A DNA stretch of 64,000 bases, taken from assembly GCF_014696355.1 (NCBI RefSeq), contig NZ_JACJQA010000046.1, forward strand, positions 62,001 to 126,000. The letters are read 5' to 3'. The DNA comes from Pseudanabaena sp. FACHB-1998 (lineage in GTDB: Bacteria > Cyanobacteriota > Cyanobacteriia > Pseudanabaenales > Pseudanabaenaceae). Position 1 is the stretch's first letter, and every line of letters starts with the position of its first letter. A model generated the notes under the pieces. The model did not search any database. It worked only from the letters and a program-made list of their open reading frames with translations, and was not told where the DNA came from. Positions 8,290 through 19,000 of the stretch are shown here, piece after piece. The position numbers and the translations under genes are program-made.

Positions 8290-9177
8290 TTAGGCTTCTT
8301 CGTATTCCTCGTCATCATCTTGCGTTAGCCAATTGCATAGCCATAGCAACAGAGATACGGCTATCACCGAAAACAATTGGGAGCCATCGCCTTCATGCCA
8401 GTATTTGAATAAATCCGCTTGAGTTGAGATAACCACTAATAAAGAGACTCGCAAAGAATTAACGATAAAGGCGATCGCAATGGCGGATGGAAACATGATC
8501 CACCTGTTGACGAGAGATGTGGGGAAAACTAGGACAAACATGAGGGCGATCCGTAAGAGCATGAGAATAGGCGGTAATCCTGCACAGCCTCTCGCAACTT
8601 CTACCGCTCCAAATTGGCTGATGATCGTAACTCCTTGCTGCATTACTTTCACGCCCGAATACCACAGCACCGAATTGGCAAACTGAGCCGTAAACATGTT
8701 TACAGGAATGATCTTTTCAATGGCGGCGAATAGAAAGGTAACGGGTATACCAAGGGTTGCTGCTAAGAGAATCGCTTTCCAATATTGTTTTAATCCTTTC
8801 CACCCTGAAGCTATCAGGGCAACTCCGATCGTTCCCATCAGGGGTGTGAGAATAAATAAAACATCGTAAACTCGACGGGTGAGGAGGCTCTTAACTAGTA
8901 CCCAAATAATTAATAGTGTGCCTGTGGCGATCGCGCTGGGGGTACTTTCAAATTTTAATTTCGGGCGATCGCGAATGACTAACAGGATCGATACTGACCA
9001 AGTTAATATCTGGATTGCCGTTTCATCAACGCTGGTTGCTAGTCGAGCTAAGAGCGTAATATTGATGGCTATGAGGCTGACCCATGTGGCAAGTAACCAA
9101 AATTCCAACCTATTAGTTGCTTTTTTTAAAGCATTTGGAAGATTACTAAAGTCACCGCGCAAAATATGATCGAGCAT
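8290..9177 (-). CDS. Cyanoexosortase-type membrane transpeptidase
   Basis: This 295-residue multi-pass membrane protein belongs to the exosortase/archaeosortase superfamily. About eight hydrophobic helices are visible. The three catalytic-type residues are present: C198 in EVARGCAGL, R243 in NSLRVSLL and H261 in KYWHEGDG. Exosortases cut PEP-CTERM-type sorting signals at the outer face of the membrane and are linked to extracellular polysaccharide production. It lies 98 bp downstream of ctaE, separated by a hairpin, so it may have its own control. No PEP-CTERM substrate gene is in this window. The subtype (cyanoexosortase A or B) is not certain. Confidence 0.8.
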   Translation of the reverse strand: MLDHILRGDFSNLPNALKKATNRLEFWLLATWVSLIAINITLLARLATSVDETAIQILTWSVSILLVIRDRPKLKFESTPSAIATGTLLIIWVLVKSLLTRRVYDVLFILTPLMGTIGVALIASGWKGLKQYWKAILLAATLGIPVTFLFAAIEKIIPVNMFTAQFANSVLWYSGVKVMQQGVTIISQFGAVEVARGCAGLPPILMLLRIALMFVLVFPTSLVNRWIMFPSAIAIAFIVNSLRVSLLVVISTQADLFKYWHEGDGSQLFSVIAVSLLLWLCNWLTQDDDEEYEEA

Positions 9178-9234
9178 AGCTAATTAGAACAAACAGATTA
9201 CTTTTACTATAAAAGATTTGCACCTTGCATTGTG

Positions 9235-9267
9235 CAAAGAAGGCGGCGCATTGCGCCGCCTTCTTTG
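9235..9267. terminator. Hairpin between ctaE and the exosortase gene (palindrome family A)
   Basis: A 15-bp perfect stem with core AGGCGGCGC/GCGCCGCCT and loop ATT, located just after the ctaE stop codon. It probably ends the cytochrome oxidase transcript. Confidence 0.7.
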
Positions 9268-9274
9268 ATTTTGC

Positions 9275-9895
9275 TTAGAGAATATATAAAAGTAAGAATA
9301 GGACAATCCAGACAATATCCACAAAGTGCCAATAGACCGAAGCAGCTTCGATGCCAAAGTGACTCGTGTTGCTGTAATGTCCTGCCTTTAGCGATCGCAC
9401 CAGTACTGAGGCGATTAAGGTCAAACCGATGATGACGTGCAGACCGTGAAAGCCTGTGAGGACATAAAAGGTACTAGCAAATAGATTAGTGGTTAACCCA
9501 AATTCTAAATGCTGATATTCATAAATTTGTCCAGCAATGAAAATTGCGCCCATGACGAAAGTAGCGAGAAACCATAGCTGAGCAGCCTTGACTTTATTTT
9601 CTTTAATCGCGCTATCGGCTTGGTGAATTACAAAACTACTTGATACCAGAATGATTGTGTTGATTCCGGGTAGAAGAAGTTCTAGATCAGGCGTGCCTTC
9701 AGGCGGCCAAGAGGGGGCGACGGAGCGAAAGGTCAGATAGGCGGCGAACAAGCCAAAAAAGAGCATTCCTTCAGAAATCAGGAAGACAATTAATCCAAAA
9801 ACCCGTAAATCTGGATGTTCGGCATGACCCATTGACTCATGGGCATGAAGGGCTTCTTCGGAGGTGGTCGTTGTAGGAGCGATCGATCCTTGCAT
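9275..9895 (-). CDS. ctaE: Cytochrome c oxidase subunit III
   Basis: This 206-residue heme-copper oxidase subunit III has five predicted transmembrane helices and the conserved GFHGLHVIIG and EAASVYWHFVDIVWIVLF segments. It stabilises the aa3-type terminal oxidase that reduces oxygen in the cyanobacterial respiratory chain. It is third in a ctaC-ctaD-ctaE operon and begins 70 bp after ctaD. Length matches the short five-helix bacterial form. Confidence 0.95.
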   Translation of the reverse strand: MQGSIAPTTTTSEEALHAHESMGHAEHPDLRVFGLIVFLISEGMLFFGLFAAYLTFRSVAPSWPPEGTPDLELLLPGINTIILVSSSFVIHQADSAIKENKVKAAQLWFLATFVMGAIFIAGQIYEYQHLEFGLTTNLFASTFYVLTGFHGLHVIIGLTLIASVLVRSLKAGHYSNTSHFGIEAASVYWHFVDIVWIVLFLLLYIL

Positions 9896-9965
9896 AGGTA
9901 GATGTTTGGATAATTTGGACTCAATAAGGTAAGGGGCTTAAGCCCCTTGTTTTGGAATTTGGAAA

Positions 9966-11618
9966 TTAAGACGCAGCGATCGCCTCTTGACGATCTTCCT
10001 TATACTCTTCACCGTAGTCATAGGGCCCTGTAGCTAGTACAGGATCGCCAACCCAGTTATGGGGAATAGGAGGCGAAGAAGTTGTCCATTCGAGGGTTAA
10101 GGCATTCCAAGGATTATCAGGAGCTTGCTCACCTTTAAACCAACTGTAAACTGCATTGATCACGAAAGGAACTGTAGAAAATGCCAAGATTAATGCGCCA
10201 ACAGTGCAGATCACATTAATGGGTGCAAATTGTGGATCGTACTGAGCAACGCGGCGAGGCATTCCCTGTAAGCCCAGAATGTGCATCGGACCAAAGGTTA
10301 AGTGCATTCCAATAAAGGTCAGCACAAAATGGATTTTGCCCCAAAATTCATTCAACATCCGTCCCGTCATCTTAGGAAACCAGTGGTATAGCCCAGCGTA
10401 AATGCCAAAGACACTGCCACCAAACAGGACGTAATGGAAGTGAGCCACTACGAAATATGTGTCATGCACATGAATATCAACGGGAGCCGAACCAAGCATA
10501 ACGCCGCTTAAACCGCCGATTAAGAAAGTGGAGATAAAGCCCATTGCAAAGAGCAAGGGACTATCTAAGCGCAACTTACCGCCCCACAGTGTGGCAACCC
10601 AACTAAATACTTTGATCCCCGTTGGCACAGCTACCAATAAAGTCGCCACCATGAAGAACACGCGCAACCAGTCAGGTGTGCCACTGGTAAACATATGGTG
10701 CGCCCACACAAATAAGCCCAAAGCGCAAATCATCATGCTGGAATAGGCGATCGCCTTATATCCAAAAATTGGCTTGCGGCTATGGGGTGGGATCACTTCA
10801 GAAATGATGCCAAATACGGGCAGGATCATCACATACACGGCAGGGTGAGAATAAAACCAGAATAGGTGCTGATACACGACGGGATCGCCGCCGCCTGTGG
10901 GATTAAAGAAGTTTGTGCCGATCAGGAGGTCAAACCCTAGTAACACCATTGCTCCTGCTAATACAGGGGTTGCCAATAGCACCAATACGGAGGTTGCCAT
11001 CATCGCCCAGCAAAATAGAGGCATACTAAACAGATCCATCCCCTTCATCCGCATCGACCAGATCGTGACGAGGAAATTCACCGCCGCCAAAATTGATGAG
11101 GTTCCCACTAATAAAATGCTGAGAATCCAAATCGCTTGTCCGACATGTTCATCGGTCAAAATGCTCAAAGGTGGATAGGCTGTCCAACCTGTAGATGCGG
11201 GCCCCACAAAGAAGCTACCCATTAGTAACAATCCCGCGGGAATGGTCAACCAAAAGGCGATCGCATTCAATCTCGGAAAAGCCATATCTCGCGCCCCGAT
11301 CATTAGAGGCACAAGGTAATTGCCAAAACCACCCGTCACCGCAGGCACGATCCACAAAAAGATCATGACCGTACCGTGCATGGTAAACAGGCTGTTATAA
11401 AAAGCGGGATCGACAAGATCGGAGTCTGGTGTGGCAAGCTCTACACGCACTATCGAGGCAAGCGCCCCACCGACTAGATAAAACACAAACGAAGTAACGA
11501 GATATTGAATCCCGATTACTTTGTGATCGACGCTAAAGGTAAAGAACTCCCACCAAGGAGTCTTTTGGGGTTCAGCCCCTGCGCTCGGACTTTGAGTTGG
11601 AGTGAGAGTTTGGGTCAT
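9966..11618 (-). CDS. ctaD: Cytochrome c oxidase subunit I
   Basis: This 550-residue catalytic subunit has 12 transmembrane helices. Heme and copper ligands are visible: H in FTMHGTVMIFLW, H-P-A-V-Y in WFYSHPAVYVMILP (the His-Tyr pair at CuB), the HH pair in WAHHMF, and H-F-H in VVAHFHYVL. The LGLQGMPRR segment near the C-terminal part is typical. The EVIPPHSRKPIFGYK motif supports an A-type proton channel. It is the middle gene of ctaCDE, 41 bp after ctaC. Confidence 0.97.
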   Translation of the reverse strand: MTQTLTPTQSPSAGAEPQKTPWWEFFTFSVDHKVIGIQYLVTSFVFYLVGGALASIVRVELATPDSDLVDPAFYNSLFTMHGTVMIFLWIVPAVTGGFGNYLVPLMIGARDMAFPRLNAIAFWLTIPAGLLLMGSFFVGPASTGWTAYPPLSILTDEHVGQAIWILSILLVGTSSILAAVNFLVTIWSMRMKGMDLFSMPLFCWAMMATSVLVLLATPVLAGAMVLLGFDLLIGTNFFNPTGGGDPVVYQHLFWFYSHPAVYVMILPVFGIISEVIPPHSRKPIFGYKAIAYSSMMICALGLFVWAHHMFTSGTPDWLRVFFMVATLLVAVPTGIKVFSWVATLWGGKLRLDSPLLFAMGFISTFLIGGLSGVMLGSAPVDIHVHDTYFVVAHFHYVLFGGSVFGIYAGLYHWFPKMTGRMLNEFWGKIHFVLTFIGMHLTFGPMHILGLQGMPRRVAQYDPQFAPINVICTVGALILAFSTVPFVINAVYSWFKGEQAPDNPWNALTLEWTTSSPPIPHNWVGDPVLATGPYDYGEEYKEDRQEAIAAS

Positions 11619-11659
11619 AGAGAGGTTGGTAATTAGTGATGGATGAGAATTTTTAGCTG

Positions 11660-12631
11660 TTAGCGATTAGCTGTTAGCTTGCTACTTGTTATCCCCAGTT
11701 GAGAGACTTTACCTTTTAGATATTCCTGTTCGGATAGTTGAGAGGCAGGACGGGAGGCAACGATCGCTTCGGGATCGTTACTGGCGATTTCTTGTTGCTC
11801 CTTTAGCCACTTGGAGTAATCCTCTGGGGTATCAATAACCATCGTGGTACGCATACCGCCATGATAAGAACCGCACAACTCAGCGCAGACTACAGGATAT
11901 TCACCCACTACGCGGGGCGTAAATTCGAGATAGGTTTCGCGACCGGGAATCACGTCCTGTTTGATGCGTAGCTGAGGAACCCAAAAGGCATGAAGGACAT
12001 CTACTGCGCTCATATTCAAGCGGACTTTTTTGCCCACAGGTACATGTAACTCGGCAGTTGCAATTTCATCTGTGTAGTTAAAAATCCATGCGAACTGCAT
12101 GGCGCTGACATTGATCGCCACCACATCGGCATTTTCGGAAGGCATTACCCCCGCCATCATTACCCCATCATTATTCGATGAAGCTAGGGTTGCTTTGGAC
12201 ATTGGCATCCCCCCATGGTCATGATGGGCAACAGTATGACTCATTCCACCGTGAGCCATGCCGCTTAAGTCCTGAGTGCCTTGCATGGCGGTATAGACAT
12301 CGAAGCTATAAATGGCGACCCACATCACGATTACAGTGGGGATCGCAGTCCATGCAATTTCGAGGGTTAAGTTTTCGTGAATCGCGGGCCCGTCGGTTTC
12401 ATCGCCTTTGCGCTTACGAAATTTGACGATCGAATATATTAAGACTCCCTCAACAATGAGGAAAAATCCTGCCGCGATCGCCAGAATTGTGTTAAATAAG
12501 CCGTCATACAAAATGGCTTCATCGCCTGCCGCGACTGGTAGTAAGCCGTTATTGCGACCATACCAAATGCTGGCGGCAACGATCAGACCGATGATGACGA
12601 CTAGAGAAATTAGTTTGTTGTTTACTTTCAT
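11660..12631 (-). CDS. ctaC: Cytochrome c oxidase subunit II with a His/Met-rich insertion
   Basis: This 323-residue subunit carries the CuA centre that accepts electrons from cytochrome c or plastocyanin. Two N-terminal transmembrane helices (about 7-24 and 46-70) and another near 93-112 precede the cupredoxin domain. CuA ligands H214, C249, C253, H257 and M260 are in place (VVCAELCGSYHGGM). Between the last helix and the cupredoxin domain, residues 124-164 are rich in His and Met (HGGMSHTVAHHDHGGMPM), an unusual stretch that could hold copper. It is the first gene of ctaCDE and starts at ATG 12631. Confidence 0.95.
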   Translation of the reverse strand: MKVNNKLISLVVIIGLIVAASIWYGRNNGLLPVAAGDEAILYDGLFNTILAIAAGFFLIVEGVLIYSIVKFRKRKGDETDGPAIHENLTLEIAWTAIPTVIVMWVAIYSFDVYTAMQGTQDLSGMAHGGMSHTVAHHDHGGMPMSKATLASSNNDGVMMAGVMPSENADVVAINVSAMQFAWIFNYTDEIATAELHVPVGKKVRLNMSAVDVLHAFWVPQLRIKQDVIPGRETYLEFTPRVVGEYPVVCAELCGSYHGGMRTTMVIDTPEDYSKWLKEQQEIASNDPEAIVASRPASQLSEQEYLKGKVSQLGITSSKLTANR

Positions 12632-12920
12632 GGTGAGGTTGCCCTATCGTGCTGCTCCTATAAAGTAGATCGGAATTAATGGGAGCGTCCTAGCGGATAT
12701 TTTAAGAATTAGGACAGTTTGACATAGTGTCTATACTGGCATCTAATTCCAGAATGAGGGGCAATTGTTTGCAATCTTTTAGCAATTTCTTTGGGATCAT
12801 GGCTGGTCTAGCAACCTAATGCCAATTCACGAAAATGTGACGATACTTTATAAAGGGCTTAATATACTGCACACACGTACTCTATTCCCAGTCCCTTAAT
12901 TTTTAAAGTAAGTCCCCCCT

Positions 12921-13805
12921 ATGACTTTGCAGTGGTTTGAGTTTGCTTTTAAGATAAAAGGCTCCGTCGCACCGATCATCTTACCTAGAGTTTTAATTTT
13001 TACAGGATTTGCCTTCGCAGTTTCGATCTTTCATCATTACGAGCCTCAAATATCTCTCAAAATATTAGGAGATCTGACTAATAATGTTGTTTTTAACTTG
13101 GTCTTAGGCTTGCTCTTGGTCTTTCGGACAAATACTGCCTACGATCGCTATTGGGAAGGACGCAAAGCATGGGGAACCTTGGTGGTAAATATTCGTAATT
13201 TAGCGAGATTAATGCAAATTGCGATCGCTTCTCCCGAAGGGGAAGAACTTCAACAAAAAGAACGCTCGATTAAATATCTCAATGCTTTTGCGATCGCCAC
13301 AAAACGACATCTTCGCGGTGAAGCGATCGAGAATGATCTTGATGAGATTTTGCCAGAGGAAGATATAACTAAACTGCGAAATGCCAAACATGTTCCGTTA
13401 GAAATAACGCTTTGGTTGAGCGATTATCTGCAAAAGCAAGTGCAATGCGATCGCATTGACACCAATTATTTTGTCGCAATGAATAGTTCGATTAATGGTC
13501 TAGTCGAAGGCTTAACTAGTTGCGAAAGGATTCTCCGAACTCCATTACCTTTTGCCTATTGCGTTTATCTGAAACGATTAATCCTGATTTACTGTATCGG
13601 CTTACCATTCCATTTAGTAATGGAACTTGATTGGCTAGCGGCGATCGCAGTGGGGTTAGTTAGCTTTATCCTTTTGGGAGTGGAACAAATTGGTAGCGAA
13701 ATCGAAAATCCCTTTGGACATGATGCCAACGATTTGCCAATTGATGCACTATGCGAAAGTATAAACACGAATATTGAGCAAGTAATTGCCTACCAACTTA
13801 AGTAA
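12921..13805 (+). CDS. Bestrophin-family anion channel (UPF0187)
   Basis: This 294-residue membrane protein has the bestrophin/UPF0187 signature RTNTAYDRYWEGRKAWG near residues 75-91 and the VEQIGSEIENPFGHDANDLP motif near 253-272. Hydrophobic helices lie near 18-38, 52-70, 205-225 and 235-255. In cyanobacteria and chloroplasts such proteins form pentameric chloride or bicarbonate channels, some in thylakoids. Start ATG 12921 follows a CCCCCT run with no strong ribosome-binding site. It is monocistronic. The stop codon sits inside a repeat element (13801-13893). Confidence 0.88.
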   Translation: MTLQWFEFAFKIKGSVAPIILPRVLIFTGFAFAVSIFHHYEPQISLKILGDLTNNVVFNLVLGLLLVFRTNTAYDRYWEGRKAWGTLVVNIRNLARLMQIAIASPEGEELQQKERSIKYLNAFAIATKRHLRGEAIENDLDEILPEEDITKLRNAKHVPLEITLWLSDYLQKQVQCDRIDTNYFVAMNSSINGLVEGLTSCERILRTPLPFAYCVYLKRLILIYCIGLPFHLVMELDWLAAIAVGLVSFILLGVEQIGSEIENPFGHDANDLPIDALCESINTNIEQVIAYQLK

Positions 13806-13893
13806 AGGGACAAACCAAAATCAAAGGCTGTGGCGCACGCTGAGCGTACGCTACAGCTATTTAGGATTTTATATTTAATTGCGCCTAACTACT
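13801..13893. repeat. MITE-like element, family B, copy 1
   Basis: The central palindrome is close to GTGGCGCACGC...GCGTACGCTAC, and the right end (TTTTATATTTAATTGCGC, CTAACTACT) is shared with the copies at 41293, 48692 and 53419. The left end is degenerate and overlaps the bestrophin stop codon. Confidence 0.65.
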
Positions 13894-13981
13894 TAGCTCA
13901 AGGGTTTGATATTAATCGCTATACTTATCATTGATATGCTTGCATATTAGACCAGTCGCGCTTCAGCATCACCGTGTTCCT

Positions 13982-15889
13982 ATGGGCTATGAGCCACTCC
14001 ACCACAAATATCGTCCTCAAACCTTTGCCGATCTCGTCGGACAAGAGGCGATCGCCCATACCCTGACTAATGCCTTAAATACTAAGCGCATTGCTCCCGC
14101 TTACCTATTTACAGGCGCAAGAGGTACAGGCAAAACATCAAGTGCGCGGATTATGGCAAAGTCGCTCAATTGCCTAAGCTCTGACAATCCTACTCCTCAC
14201 CCCTGTGGCAAGTGTGAGCTATGCCATAGCATTGCCAATGGTAATGCCTTAGATATTACGGAAATCGACGCAGCAAGTAATACAGGTGTTGATAATATTC
14301 GAGAGTTAATTGAACGTGCCCAGTTTGCACCAGTTAAGGCAAGATTTAAGGTTTATATCATTGACGAATGTCATATGTTAAGTACCGCAGCATTTAATGC
14401 CTTGCTAAAAACCCTTGAAGAGCCACCCGATCGCGTAACTTTTATTCTCGCTACAACTGACCCACAGCGCGTATTACCTACGATTATTTCGCGATGTCAG
14501 CGTTTTGACTTTCGGCGGATTCCCCTTGATGCGATGGTTAAGCATTTAGGGAAGATTGCCGCGAATGAGAACATTAATATTCATCTGGAAGCTTTAACTT
14601 TAGTCGCCCAAATCGCACAGGGAGGACTGCGGGATGCCGAATCTCTGCTTGACCAATTGAGCTTATTAGATGGAGAGATTACCGTGGAGGCGGTTTGGGA
14701 TTTAGTTGGCTCTGTACCAGAACAGGACTTGCTCTCACTAATTGAGGCGATCGCTGCCGATCATTCCACGCAATTAATTGACTATGTGCGGCGAATTATG
14801 GATCGAGGTCGTGAACCTTTAATCGTGTTGCAGAATTTGGCGAATGTCTATCGAGATTTATTAATTGCGAAAACCGCAAGCGATCGCAGTGATTTAGTTG
14901 CGATGACTAGCTCTGGTTGGACGCGCTTAGTGCAGCTAGCTCAAACCTTGCCCGTTCCTAATATTTTGCTGGGTCAACAACATTTGCGATCGGCGGAGTT
15001 ACAGATTCGTAATTCCACTCAACCACGTTTGTGGTTAGAGGTTACACTCATGGGTTTATTGCCTTCCGCCCAAGGGGCGATCGCTACACCTCATCCCCAA
15101 GCAAGTGGAACTCCATCTCCAGCATATATTCCACCACGTCATGTTCCTGTAACTCCCCCAATCAATTCTCCGCTTCCTAAAGTTAATCCTCCTCTAGAAG
15201 TTGCGACTCCTCCGCAGCAAGACTTGCCAGTGGAAACTCCGATTTCTTCGGGTAATGATGATTTGGTGAGCTTTGCCTCAGTGGGCTATGACCTAGACCA
15301 GCTATGGCAAAATCTCTTACTAATGTTGCCGACTCCCACTAAATCAATTTTTGTGCAAATGGAAGGTCGATTTTTAGAAGTTGATACTAATAGCGTCAAA
15401 ATAGGCTTAGGTGGAAAGCGGGATGAGACTACTAAAAATATTGCTGTCCAAAAGCGTCCTGAATTAGAAAATGCTTGTGCTAAGTTGCTGCAACGTCCGA
15501 TTAAGGTGATGTTTAAGTTTGTGGCAAATCCTCTGCCAGAGGAATCGCCAACCCAAGTTCATGCGCCTTTACCTCATTCACCAGCGATCGTTACACCAGC
15601 GATTAGTGCGCCTGTAGTTATTGTTCCTGCTTCTCCTGCTCCGATTCCTTCTCCTCCTCCAAGTAATGGAGCAGTTATTTCTGTAAATAATCCCGTTATA
15701 GATTCACCTCCAACCTTGGAATCAGCAGGAAACATTAGCAAGCCCATTCCTGTCAATCCTCCGCAGACTAAGGGATATGTCGGTTTATCCGAAGAAGAGA
15801 AAATCGTGAGAAATATGGCAGATTTTTTTAATGGACAAGTTATTGATCTCGACGAGGAACCAACGGAGCAAGTTAATGCAAGCGATTAA
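13982..15889 (+). CDS. dnaX: DNA polymerase III subunit gamma/tau
   Basis: This clamp-loader ATPase opens the beta clamp and links the replicative polymerases. The AAA+ domain (about 1-220 from ATG 13982) has Walker A GARGTGKTS, the zinc-binding CGKCELCHSI cluster, the DECHMLS Walker B region and the SRCQRF sensor segment. Domain III follows to about 360. Then comes a Pro-rich linker (VTPPINSPLPKVNPP) and a small C-terminal domain. An in-frame TTG lies 51 bp upstream, but MGYEPLHHKYRP is the usual N-terminus, so ATG 13982 is preferred (635 residues). No intein interrupts it, unlike some cyanobacterial dnaX genes. Confidence 0.95.
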   Translation: MGYEPLHHKYRPQTFADLVGQEAIAHTLTNALNTKRIAPAYLFTGARGTGKTSSARIMAKSLNCLSSDNPTPHPCGKCELCHSIANGNALDITEIDAASNTGVDNIRELIERAQFAPVKARFKVYIIDECHMLSTAAFNALLKTLEEPPDRVTFILATTDPQRVLPTIISRCQRFDFRRIPLDAMVKHLGKIAANENINIHLEALTLVAQIAQGGLRDAESLLDQLSLLDGEITVEAVWDLVGSVPEQDLLSLIEAIAADHSTQLIDYVRRIMDRGREPLIVLQNLANVYRDLLIAKTASDRSDLVAMTSSGWTRLVQLAQTLPVPNILLGQQHLRSAELQIRNSTQPRLWLEVTLMGLLPSAQGAIATPHPQASGTPSPAYIPPRHVPVTPPINSPLPKVNPPLEVATPPQQDLPVETPISSGNDDLVSFASVGYDLDQLWQNLLLMLPTPTKSIFVQMEGRFLEVDTNSVKIGLGGKRDETTKNIAVQKRPELENACAKLLQRPIKVMFKFVANPLPEESPTQVHAPLPHSPAIVTPAISAPVVIVPASPAPIPSPPPSNGAVISVNNPVIDSPPTLESAGNISKPIPVNPPQTKGYVGLSEEEKIVRNMADFFNGQVIDLDEEPTEQVNASD

Positions 15890-15940
15890 TACCCCTAAAA
15901 ATTTGCATGGCTTTGCGCCGCCACTCTCTAGGGGGGTATT
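15888..15940. repeat. Degenerate hairpin after dnaX
   Basis: AATACCCCT pairs with AGGGGGGTATT around a loop that contains a half family-A core (TTTGCGCCGCCAC). It lies immediately after, and overlaps, the dnaX stop codon, so it is likely a decayed palindrome acting as terminator. Confidence 0.5.
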
Positions 15941-16026
15941 GCATAGCTATACAAAACTCCTGAGTGTTATAAGCTAAAAATAAACACGATAGATAAAAAT
16001 ATGTCGGAGATTTGAAATTAAGCTAC

Positions 16027-19000
16027 ATGAATATTGATCGTCCCCCATCGGCATTTTTTAAACGATTTTCAAGTATCCCTCTGCAATGGGTAATTATTGT
16101 GCCGTTTATGCTGCAAATTTTGGGGGCAGTGGGGGTAGTGGGCTATTTGTCCTATCGGAGTGGGCAAGAGTCGGTTCATAGGCTTGCAGGTAGGCTAAAA
16201 AATGAAATAAATATTCGAGTTGCCGAAAAGACCCTAACCTATCTGCAAACCATCGATCAGATCAATAAAAACAATATCAGCGCTCTCCGTCGTGGGAATT
16301 GGAGTTTTGATGATTTCTCTAGCCAAGAGCGACAGGCTTGGGAACAAATGCAGCTTAGTTCTTTGTCGCCAATGACGATTATCGGATTTGGTACACCGTC
16401 GGGGGGACATCGGGCTGTAGAAAGACTGAATGACGGAACATTTGCGATTCGGGCTGTCCAGAATGGTGGAGGCAGCTATATGAGCTTTACCACTAATCCT
16501 GATGGTACTCCTGCTCAAGGTACACAAACTACGATTAACTTTGATGCCCGTCAGCGTCCTTGGTATCAGGTCGCTGTAAAATCTCAAAAGGCGGCTTGGA
16601 CGAATGTATACCCTCATATCTATACGGGTGAACTTTTGATTGCGTTGGCGGAACCAATCTATGAGCCTAAGGACTCAAAACTCTTAGGAGTCACCTATGG
16701 CATCCGTACCATTGAAGAGATCAGCCGTTTTTTACGAACCATAGATATTAGGACAGGTTCAGTCTTTATCATTCAACGCGATGGAACTCTGGTCGCAAGC
16801 TCAGGCTCCGAGAAACCCTATAATCTTGCGCCAAATGCCAGTGATCAGCAACTCCTATCTGCGATCAATAGCCCAAGCCTTTCTATAAGCATGACTGCCA
16901 AATATTTGGGCGATCGCTTTGGAAATTTGGGAAATATCCAGCAAGCTGAGCAATTTGATTTTGCAATCAATGGCGATCGCCAACTTGTCCAAGCCGCACC
17001 AATCAGGGATCAACATGGACTGGATTGGCTAATTGTAGTGGTGATTCCTGAGTCTGATTTTATGGCAGAAATTCAGGCGAATAGAATCTGGACAATTTTA
17101 TTATGTGGACTTACCTTAGTTATCGCCACAGGGTTTGGGCTATTAACTACCCGTTGGATTGCCCGTCCGATTTTGCGATTAAGCCTTGCTAGTAAAGCCA
17201 TAGCTCGCCGAGAGTGGCAAGAGACATGGTTTGAAAATTGCGCGATCGCCGAAGTGAAAATGTTGAATGAAGCCTTTAGTCTGATGACGACAGAGCTTCG
17301 GGTGGCTGATCAACTCTTTGGGAACTATGAGCAAGATTTAAAGAGACAAGTTGCAGAAAAAACGATAGCTCTAACTGAAGCTCAACGGATTGCGCGGATT
17401 GGCAGTTGGGAGTTTAATGTCGTAACTGGAGAAAGCACTTGGTCAGATCAACAATTTCGCATTTTAGGTTACGACCCCAAGGAGCCATTACCCCTCTATG
17501 CCAACTTTTTCGATCTTCTTCCTGCCGCTGATCGCCCTAAAATGCAGACAGTTGTTGAGGAGGCGATCGCGCATGGCACACCCTACGAAGTGGAGCATGG
17601 TATTTTCCGTCCCGATGGCTCCATCTGTCATATCGTTAGCCGAGGTGAGGCGATATGCGATGAACAGGGGAAAGTAATTAAACTAGTCGGTATGATTACG
17701 GATATTACGGCGCAAAAAGAAGCGCAAAAAACTCTAGAACTTCAAAGCATCATCATGAATAATATGGCAGGTGGTGTGTGTTTAGTTAAAGCCGCAGATC
17801 TCATCATTGTCTACACTAATCCCAAATTTGACGCAATGTTTGGCTATGGAGAGGGTGAACTGGTCGGTCAACCCGTTGGCTTAATAAATTATGTTGAGAC
17901 AGAAGTAACACCCACTGTCCCTGTTCGAGATGTAGTTACGAAACTTGATCGCGATGGGGAAGCGGAATATGAAGTTCACAATCGCAAAAAAGATGGCACA
18001 CTTTTCTGGTGTAGAGTCCATACCTCTAGATTTGAGCATCCTGAATATGGAACTGTCTATGTCGCTGTTCAGCAAGATATAACTGAGTTAAAACAAGCAG
18101 AACTAGCGTTACAGCAGAGTGAATCTCAACTTCGCAATCTATTTGCGGGAATGACAGATTTTATCTTTGTGCTAAACCATGAAGGTAGATATCTAAAGGT
18201 TGCCCCGACTCAAGCCAATATTGAAAATAATAGTATCAGTAAGGTCAATCAGACTTTACACGAACATTTACCAAAAACTACTGCTGATTATTTCTTAGAG
18301 ATGATTCAGCAGGTTCTCCAAACGCAGGAAAGCCACAAAATTGAATACAGCTTGGAGATTGCAGGTAAAACACTATGGTTCTCAACAATTGTATCACCGC
18401 TAGATGGGGAGTCAGTCCTGTGGGTAGCTCGTAATATTAGCGATCGCAAACAATTAGAACTCGATCTACAGTTATCAGAAAGCAAACTAAATGACATTTT
18501 AAATAGTGCCACCGCCTCAATTGCACGATTGTTTGTCAAAGCTAACGGTACTTTTGCAATGGATTATATTTCTGATGGTTGCGAACTAGTTAGTGGCTAC
18601 ACATCTGCCGAACTAAAAGCGGATAATGCCCTTTGGCTGAGTCGGATTAATCCTCAAGATTGGGAAGCAGTACAATCTCAAGTATATGAGGATATTTTTG
18701 CTGAACGAGGCGGGAATTATACTTATCGATTTCACCATAAAGATGGATCGCAGCGTTGGATTTCGCAAACAAATCATTCGCGCTGGGATAATCGTGAAAA
18801 TGCTTGGATTGTCACGATCATCTCCAAAGATATTAGCGATCGCAAACAATTAGAGATAGATTTACAGTTGTCAGAAAACAAACTAAATGACATTTTAAAT
18901 AGTACAACCGCAGTAATTACGAGGACACTGATAAAAAATGATGGCACATGGGAAATAACCTATGTTTCTGAAGCCTGTGAAGCAGTCTCTGGTTACAGTT

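Noticed and set aside
13982-15889. Possible intein in dnaX
   Set aside because: The AAA+ motifs are continuous and no intein block motifs appear, so the gene is uninterrupted.
16234-16617. 127-residue ORF antisense to the histidine kinase
   Set aside because: Opposite a coherent Cache-domain coding frame, with no ribosome-binding site or recognisable domain.
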